Source: Mikania micrantha
Lineage: Eukaryota; Streptophyta; Magnoliopsida; Asterales; Asteraceae
Length of the DNA stretch: 64,000 bases
Direction: 5' to 3'
Assembly (NCBI GenBank): GCA_009363875.1
Contig: CM018693.1
Coordinates: 71,904,986-71,968,985, forward strand
Shown: positions 57,834-64,000 of the stretch, piece after piece
Layout: each line of letters begins with the position of its first letter
Position numbering within the stretch: position 1 is the stretch's first letter
Made by a program: the position numbers and the translations under genes
Notes under the pieces: model-generated
Told to the model about the DNA's origin: nothing
Databases searched by the model: none
The model's input: the letters and a program-made list of their open reading frames with translations, nothing else

Positions 57834-59267
57834 ATGGCATCTAAGAATCTGACAAACTTATTGAACTTGTTGAACTTGAATAATGAGATATGTACGTGAA
57901 CTAAGCCACCAAGGCTTGTATCAGGAGACAACTTCCAAGACTGGAAGTTCATATTACAGTCTTTCATCAAGTATACAGATCTGAAGTTATGGAGATCGAT
58001 AGGGGAAGGGCCTTATGTGCCGATGTACCAGAGTGAGTTGAATGGGCTAATTCCTAAGGATCCAAAGTTGTACACTGAGAACAACATCCTATTGAAGGAG
58101 AAGGATGACAAGGCTTATGCCTCAATTACTATGGCGCTTTCTACTGATGTGGCTCATGGGTTTAAGGAGGACGAGACCGCCAAACAACTCTGGGATGCGT
58201 TAGTGAAACGCTTCAAAGGGAATGAGGATATGAGAGAAAGTCACAAAGACATGTTGAGACAATGGTACAACATGTTTAATCATATCAAGGGAGAGTCCCT
58301 AGAAGCCCAACTCAACATATTCACTCACCTCATGACAGAGATGGCAAGTGTTGGAATAAAGATGTCAAAGGGAGAAGTCAGTAAGAAACTCTTGAATTCA
58401 TTGCCGTACAACTGCAACTCAAACTGCACAACAATTAAGAGGACAAAAGACATGTACAAGACTACTCTCAGTGAGTTGATCTCAATCATCAACTCATATT
58501 ACATGGATGACAAGAAAAGGGCGCTTAATCATGCCAGTTCCATGGGCATTACTCATGGTTCTAAGAAGGCTGCTCTTTTATATGCCATTAATTATCAAGA
58601 CCCTGGTTCTCAACATTTCCAGGCATCAGTATCTCAGTCTGTTCCTTTCAAGACTGCATTTCTCTCATCTGGGCAAGCTAGTTCAGTGCCCAAGATCAGC
58701 CCTGAGAGTGAGGAGAATTTGCTTCTATTCAAAGGATTTATGAACAGTTACAATGCATTCGTTGCTCGAGAATTGGCACCTGCCAATCTTACTCAAGACA
58801 ATCTGGAGCAGATCAATCCAGCTGATGTTGAAGAAATTGATATCTCATGGCAGATGGCCATGGTGGTCTTTCGGGCAAAAAAGTTCATTAAGAAGTATGG
58901 CAGGAACAGTTTTGGGAACAACCTAGGAAGGAAGCTGGGATTTGATAAGTCAAAGCTCAGGTGCTACAATTGTGACCAGCCAGGTCACTTTGCTCGAGAA
59001 TGTAAGATGCCCAAGGTTGTGAAAGAGGCAGACAAGAAGCCGGAAAAGAAGGCTGGAGCTCGATCTGGAGCTAGCACATCTAAAGCACTGGTTACGCAAG
59101 AAACTGTCTCATATGACTGGAGCGACCAGGTGCAAGAGCTTGAGATGACTTTGAACCATGCGTTCATGGCTGAGGTGGACGACAAACACAATAAGGTAAC
59201 AGAAAATCTCTGCTCTACTTCTTGCATTGGGAAGGTTTTTACGTATCGTTCTCACAATGAGGACTAA
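57834..59267 (+). pseudogene. gag: Ty1-copia gag of element D
   Basis: The start is ATG 57834 (MASKNLTNLLN). A TGA interrupts codon 22 (57897-57899), after which the frame is open to 59267. The capsid-type domain shows PRLVSGDNFQDWKFILQSF, then TAKQLWDALVKRFKGNEDMR and LLNSLPYNCNS, typical of copia Gag (UBN2-like). A zinc knuckle CYNCDQPGHFAREC at about 58960 binds RNA. The end is Lys-rich and then acidic. The domain order and length fit Sirevirus-like elements. The frame continues beyond a stop at 59265-59267 into the next piece. Confidence 0.88.
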
Positions 59268-60430
59268 ATCAAGGAAGTTACCAAACTTAAATGTTTTAAC
59301 TCTGAACTTCTTAAAAATGAAGAACTTTTCAAAAAGAAACTTGACACTGAAAGGTGTGATATTTCACAATTAAACGAACTTTTAAGTGATAAGGAGTCCA
59401 ACTATCGGGATGCCAGACGTCGGATAGATGAACTCTCCTCAGAGTTAGAGCAGGTTAAGACTCAGTTGTCTAAAACCAAAATCAAAGCTGATAACTATAA
59501 GTATTCGAGTACTGTGGTGGCTAACATGACTGATGTTCAGGGTAGGAGAAAGGAGAAAATTGGGCTTGGTTTTACTAAGGTGAAACCCCCATTTAACATA
59601 ACTACTCCATCATGCCCAATATCAACACTTCTGTTGATGATCTGCTGTTGAAGTCAGACTGAAGGTTTGAGTTCACCACTAATTCTAATGATTCTGATAG
59701 TTCTGATGTTTGTGCAGAAAGTTTGAGTGTTTCTGGTTCAGGGGAGAAGGAGGAGGAAAGAAGTGCTAGCAGCAGCACAGATTGTTCAACATCACACAAC
59801 AAATCACATTTTGTTCCAATAGTTGATTTTGTTGGAAAATTTGAATCAATCACTATTAAACCAAATGAAATGATTAAGGATTTTAACACTAAGTTTTCTA
59901 AAATTAATGATGATGTCAAAAGCAAAATTTTCATAGAATCAGATTCTTCTCCTTAGACTGAGCAGGTAAATCAGGCTCATTCCACAGTCATTCCTTAGGT
60001 AGGTTCAAAGTTAAACCCTAACTGTGAACCTTATGTTCTAACTGAGTCATTGGAACGGGCCTCCACAAGTTCTATCTCTGGTCTGAGTGACTGTAATGTA
60101 AAGCCATTTGACCCAAAGGAGTGTCATGACAAAGTCTGCTGCTATACATGTGGAAGACCATGCCACATTGTTAGACATTGTCTGCATCGACCTACAGAAT
60201 TCTTCTATGTGAAGAATCAGAAGGTCATACCCAAGGCTAAACCTGCTAAAAGACCAATGAGGACTGACCAATCCTCCAAGCCTAGGGTGAAACCTAAGAA
60301 GGTGAATCATAATCATCCCACTGCGAAACGGGCCAAACCAGCAAAACAAAATCAATCTGCTTTCATAAACAAAAATCAAATGTCTTCAAATCTAAAAGCA
60401 AATCACAGTGGAAGAACAAACCACATTTGA
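59268..60430 (+). pseudogene. gag: Gag C-terminal coiled coil and second zinc knuckle, element D
   Basis: It follows gag in the same frame after one stop. It is strongly helical (KLKCFNSELLKNEELFKKKL, RRRIDELSSELEQVKTQL), as in the coiled-coil extension of Sirevirus Gag, then KIGLGFTKVKPPFN. A frameshift near 59600 and several stops (59648, 59660, 59954) break it. A second knuckle CYTCGRPCHIVRHC lies near 60140 and a Lys/Pro-rich basic tail follows. Confidence 0.75.
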
Positions 60431-60582
60431 AATCTCAAGTAAAACCAATTGATCATGGCAGTGGTGTCAGGCCCATAAAAGTCAGGGCCAAATCAGAAAA
60501 ACCCAAGGGAAATATCAAGGAAGAGCCCAAAGTTCCATAAGTACCTAAATCTGTTATGATTTTGGTATCCATTTGACATTCA

Positions 60583-60600
60583 CTGTGTGTGTGTGTGTGT
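60583..60600 (+). repeat. GT microsatellite before protease of D
   Basis: About nine GT units just before the first protease codons. Confidence 0.9.
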
Positions 60601-60601
60601 T

Positions 60602-60919
60602 ATGCAGGGACGACCAAATAAGCTGAAGAATGTTTGGTACGTGGATAGCGATTGTTCCTGGCATATGACTGGGGATTTTTCTCAGTTGCATGAAGTCACA
60701 CCGTTTATTGGAGGATACGTCTCGTTTGCTGTAGACAAAGGTGGGAAAATCAGCATGAAGGGCACGGTTACTAATGGAACTCTGAGTTTTGAAGATGTGT
60801 ACTATGTCAAATAACTCAACCACAACTTGTTGAGTGTTTCTCATATATGTGACAAGAGCTTTTCAACACACTTCACAAGCAAAGAGTGTCTTAACATGAT
60901 GCTCAGTGTTCGAAAATAA
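60602..60919 (+). pseudogene. pol: Aspartic protease remnant, element D
   Basis: The frame reads WYVDSDCSWHMTGD, where copia proteases have DSGCSRHMTG: the catalytic DSG triad has become DSD. It runs through FVDVYYVK-like FEDVYYVK, a stop at 60812-60814, then NHNLLSVSHICDKSF. A foreign segment follows at about 60920, and the GAG-pre-integrase domain resumes near 61717. Confidence 0.8.
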
Positions 60920-61716
60920 GGACTGATGAGCAAAACCACTGAAGCCAGACAATTGTATAAACCGTGGAACGACAAGCCGCGGATGCTACTCTTCCGACTG
61001 AAGAACTGCTTCAGCATCGGAAGATCAACAGCGGAAGATTCGTTAAAAAGAACTGCCGCTGAACTTATCTACCTCAGAAGACACTATCTGATCTTGACAT
61101 CTTCGGAAGACAACCATTGCATCAGAAGAAGTCAAATGACTCGGAAGACAATCTCCTATTCCAAAATAATTGATTCATTAATCTCCTTCCGATGATCATC
61201 TTCCGAAAGAATAACCACTGAACCTCAGCACAACTACTTCAACCTCGGAAGACCTTAAGACTTCTGAAGACTCTTGTTTCCGTTGTTGTTGACATTGTAT
61301 TTGTACTAGTCTGTTGATTCAGTGTCTGTAATAGTGTTAGCCATTTGTCTTATTATTTCTTGTCTTGTATCTCAGAATGTTTGGGTATTTAAGTCCCAAC
61401 ATTCTCTGAATAATTTGAATTACTTCCCCCAAAATTCCTTGTGCTTTCTAACTGTTCTCTTCTCTCTTTCTAAGCAAGAAAACTAAACAACGAAAATAAT
61501 ATTGTGCAAAACTTTAGAGAGAGCTAAAACCAAAGCTTTGACTAAGTGTCTAAAGCCTTGTTCCTGATAAAACAACTACTCCTCTAGGTTTCTGTAGTTC
61601 AACACCCGGATTTGTCGTACCGGAGAAATAGATCTTGATGAGGACTCCGAGAATCAATAATGCCTATATTATCAACATGAATTCTGATTCATATACATAA
61701 AAAACCTGTTTGTTTT
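60920..61716. other. LTR-like insertion inside pol of D
   Basis: Non-pol DNA splits protease from integrase. It has a cggaag-rich stretch (about 60990-61275), a possible TATA-like gtatttaag near 61386 followed by a pyrimidine run, and a purine-rich end, the layout of a short LTR. Candidate ends are TG at 60924 and CA near 61677, but I found no matching target duplication, so the borders are open. Best guess: a solo LTR. Confidence 0.5.
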
Positions 61717-62509
61717 ATAAGGCATCAACGACTTGGTCATGTCAACTTGAAGAATCTCATCCGACTGGCTAAGGGAGATCATGTTATTGGCCTACCTTCT
61801 AAGGACTTCTCCACAATTGAGAAGTGCATCGCACGTGCCAAGGGGAAGAAACACAAGAGACCCCACAAGCCCAAACTGTTCAACTCAATATCATCAGTTT
61901 TGCAGCTTCTCCATATGGATCTATTCAGAGCGTTTAGTGTCATAAGAATCGGACGAAGTCATAATGTCTTGTTATTACATATGAAGAAGTTTATCACCCT
62001 GATCGAGAATTAGAAGAATTTAAAGGTTAAGGTGATGAGAACTAATAATGGCATCAAAATTAAGAATGAGACACTAATTGATTTCTACGATGAGAAGGGA
62101 ATATCTTGACAGTACAACGCTGTTCGTACACCTCAGAAAAATGGAGTTGCTAAAAGAAGGAACAGAACGCTTATCGAGGCTGGGCGGACCATGCTGTCAG
62201 AGTCCAAACTACCAATCTTCTTCTGGGCTGAAGTTGTTAATACAGCTTGCTATGTTCAAAACAGAGCTCGATTGAACAAGTGCCATCTGAAGACTCCTTA
62301 TGAGATATTCTTCAATCAGAAGTCGAAGGTCGGTCACTTCAAAATGTTTGGTTGTCCTTGCACTCTCCTCCACATTGAGCCGAATCAGAAGTTTGATGAC
62401 AAGGCAGATGGGTGATACTTCGTGGGCTATTCGTTTGATAAAGCTGCTTACTGGGTATACAATAAGAAGACACTTCATCTGAGAGTGCATGACCGTTTGA
62501 GCCTAATGA
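61717..62509 (+). pseudogene. pol: Integrase of element D
   Basis: The GAG-pre-integrase phrase RHQRLGHVNLKNLIRLAKGD and the zinc Cys region (CIARAKGKKHKRP, one Cys lost) open it. The core keeps QLLHMDLF, then a stop near 62013. The second acidic residue is altered (MRTNNGIKI; DNG expected). A stop follows at about 62107, then QYNAVRTPQKNGVAKRRNRTL, where the usual ERKNRTL Glu is Lys. KTPYEIFFNQKSKVGHFKMFGC and FVGYSFDKAAYWVYN complete it. With two of three catalytic residues changed it is inactive. Confidence 0.82.
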
Positions 62510-62625
62510 GAAGAGATGAACAACATCAATGCCGGTTCTGGTCCAAACAGGTTATTTCAGTATGATTCTACATTTGAGCCCTTCAACACTTCATCTGAGA
62601 GTGCATGACCGTTTGAGCCTAATGA
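62470..62625 (+). repeat. 40-bp direct repeat in pol of D
   Basis: acacttcatctgagagtgc...aatga occurs at 62470-62509 and 62586-62625, 116 bp apart. It is a local duplication that also disturbs the frame. Confidence 0.85.
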
Positions 62626-63133
62626 CAGTTTCTACAAGAGTGGCGACGCGTTCTCCAGGGTGGACTACGTTCCGTGTGATCCTAAGCTTTTGACAGTTGA
62701 CCCACCAGGCATGTATGATCGAGTTCCTCCTGTTCAGCCCACTCCGGTCAATGAAGTCATCTCATCAGATCCTGAGACTTCTCAGTTTGTTCAACCTACT
62801 TCGGAGACAGATCAAGCCTCATCCTTTTCCCACCAGACTTTTAATAATCCACTGTTCTCAGACCACATCCCTAGGGAACATTGTGTGGATACTGGAGCTG
62901 AAGCAAGTGAAACCGCTTCCGCTGACAACACCTCTTCCTCTTGTGAAGATCAACTAACTCATATCGGCAACCTGCTCAACAATTTTGCTGTGGAGGAAGT
63001 GCCTACTTTAAGCATCAACAAGAATCACTATGTAGAGAACACCATTGGACCTCTTTCAGAAGGAGTTCTTACTAGGAGCATATTCATCCCAGCTCGAAGG
63101 AACTATCACACGAAGTCAATTAGGTCCAATTAA
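62626..63133 (+). pseudogene. pol: Integrase-RT linker of element D
   Basis: A Pro/Ser/Thr-rich low-complexity linker (PPVQPTPVNEVISSDPETSQ) ending in IGPLSEGVLTRS, as in copia pol before RT. A stop at 63131-63133 and about 30 bp ending ttatttcgtag separate it from RT. This looks like an intron end but could be chance. Confidence 0.7.
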
Positions 63134-63164
63134 CTCTTGTTTATATTCCTGTTTTATTTCGTAG

Positions 63165-64000
63165 GTAGAACCCAAGAATGTCAAGATGGCTCTTAAGGAG
63201 TCAAGCTGGGTTGAAGCGATGCAGGAAGAATTGACGCAGTTTTAGAAGCTCAAGGTGTGGAATCTGGTTCCGTTGCCCAAGGGGAAACTGCCAATCGGAA
63301 CGAGATGGGTCTTTAGAAACAAGAGAGATGATTCGGGTGTGATCATCAGGAATAAAGCAAGGTTGGTAGTCCAGGGCTTCTACTAACAGGAGGGGATTGG
63401 CTATGAAGAAGTCTTTGCACCGGTCGCAAGACTTGAAGCTATCCGCATCTTCTTTTCCTATGATTCCTACATGAACTTCACTGTTTATCTGATGGATGTG
63501 AAGACAAATTTCTTGTATGGAAAGGTCATAGAAGAGATCTATGTGTGTCAGCATCCGGGATTCGAGGATTCGCAGTATCCCGACCATGTCTACAAGCTAA
63601 ACAAAGCCCTTTACGGTCTTCATTAGGCACCACGAGCATGGTTTGCAACACTTACCGATCATCTGCTTGCAAATGGATATACCCGTGGAGCCATCTATCA
63701 GACACTGTTCGTTCGCAGAGATAAGGATGATCTGATTCTCGTCCCAATCTATGTGGATGACATTATTTTTGGTTCCACGAGCTCGGTGCTGTGCAAAGAA
63801 TTTGAGGCTGTGATGAAGGTGAAGTTTGAGATGAGTGCAATGGGGGAGATGACCTTTTTTCTTGGGTCTCAAGGTAAAGCAGGATCCTAAGGGTGTGCTG
63901 ATTCATCAGAGCAAGTACGTTACCGACATTCTCCCCAGGTTCAACATGTTGGAATCAAAGCCCGCATCCACTCCTATTGCTGCACCTCCCGTCTTGACTT
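63165..64000 (+). pseudogene. pol: Reverse transcriptase of element D, cut by window end
   Basis: Copia RT: SSWVEAMQEELTQF, RNKARLVVQGF, EEVFAPVARLEAIRIFFSY, VYLMDVKTNFLYG, VYKLNKALYGLH, then IYVDDIIFGSTSSVLCKEF with the catalytic YVDD near 63750. Stops lie at 63243, near 63385 and at 63624 (each consistent with CAG or CAA changed to TAG or TAA), and one extra base near 63868 shifts the frame before the KQDPKGVLIHQSKY block. RNase H, the 3' LTR and any accessory frame are beyond 64000. Confidence 0.9.

Larger units (their letters stand above)
16088..64000 (+). mobile_element. Ty1-copia Sirevirus-like element D, runs off window
   Basis: D begins TGTCTAGGACC at 16088. Its short LTR (about 340 bp) is split at 16163 by element A and resumes at 57083. 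The LTR ends near 57349 with GGACCTAGA, nearly the inverted copy of its start. A primer site, gag, protease, integrase and RT follow on the plus strand up to the window end. The five bases before the start are atcgg; the matching duplication is outside the window. Confidence 0.85.

Noticed and set aside
60920..60950. ctgatgag near 60923 as a hammerhead core
   Set aside because: No stem II or GAAA follows, and the flanks do not pair.
63201..63872. Two minus-strand frames near the right end
   Set aside because: Antisense shadows of the RT of D.

Overview
The window is plant nuclear DNA made up entirely of LTR retrotransposons, mostly broken. I found no host gene, tRNA, rRNA or CRISPR array. 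Evidence for a plant: Ty3-gypsy chromovirus polyproteins with an integrase-linked chromodomain-like tail, Ty1-copia Sirevirus-type elements, primer sites matching initiator Met-tRNA, and many in-frame stops. A Sirevirus accessory (env-like) frame and the gag style resemble, from memory, repeats common in Asteraceae; the family assignment is an inference.

Layout. 1-1458 is AT-rich DNA with a 151-bp tandem repeat. Element P (plus, Ty3) supplies a pol remnant (1459-3439) and a 2.7-kb 3' LTR (3473-6137). P sits in the gag gene of element B (minus, Ty3), whose leader carries a 718-bp triplication (8014-10167) that gives it three primer sites; B's LTR runs to about 12715. Next come the leader and LTR of element C (minus, Ty3; about 12716-16087).

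From 16088 on is a nest. D (plus, Ty1-copia) starts at 16088 and runs off the end of the window. Its 5' LTR is split by A (minus, Ty3; 16164-57082; perfect 5-bp duplication aaatg). A's RNase H/RT region is split by E (plus, Ty3; 20447-33729; 4.3- and 4.2-kb LTRs; ctctt/ctctc). A's RT is also split by S (minus, Sirevirus; 34420-54110; actag/actgg). The accessory frame of S is split by F (plus, Ty3, gag only; 37036-48318; perfect gtgga). The order of insertion is therefore C, D, A, then E and S, then F inside S.

The most unusual signal is a conserved RNA-like module of about 70-90 nt, found 17 times (15 complete or nearly complete) in the LTRs or leaders of five different Ty3 families on both strands. 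It has a GGTGGGAYGGYGGCTGG core, a central hairpin whose stem changes completely but stays paired, a GTAT-GCCCT-ATAC 3' half and complementary outer arms. It always lies on the element's sense strand, mostly in the long leader between the TATA box and gag. The same leaders also carry arrays of short CG-centred words, a different word in each family.
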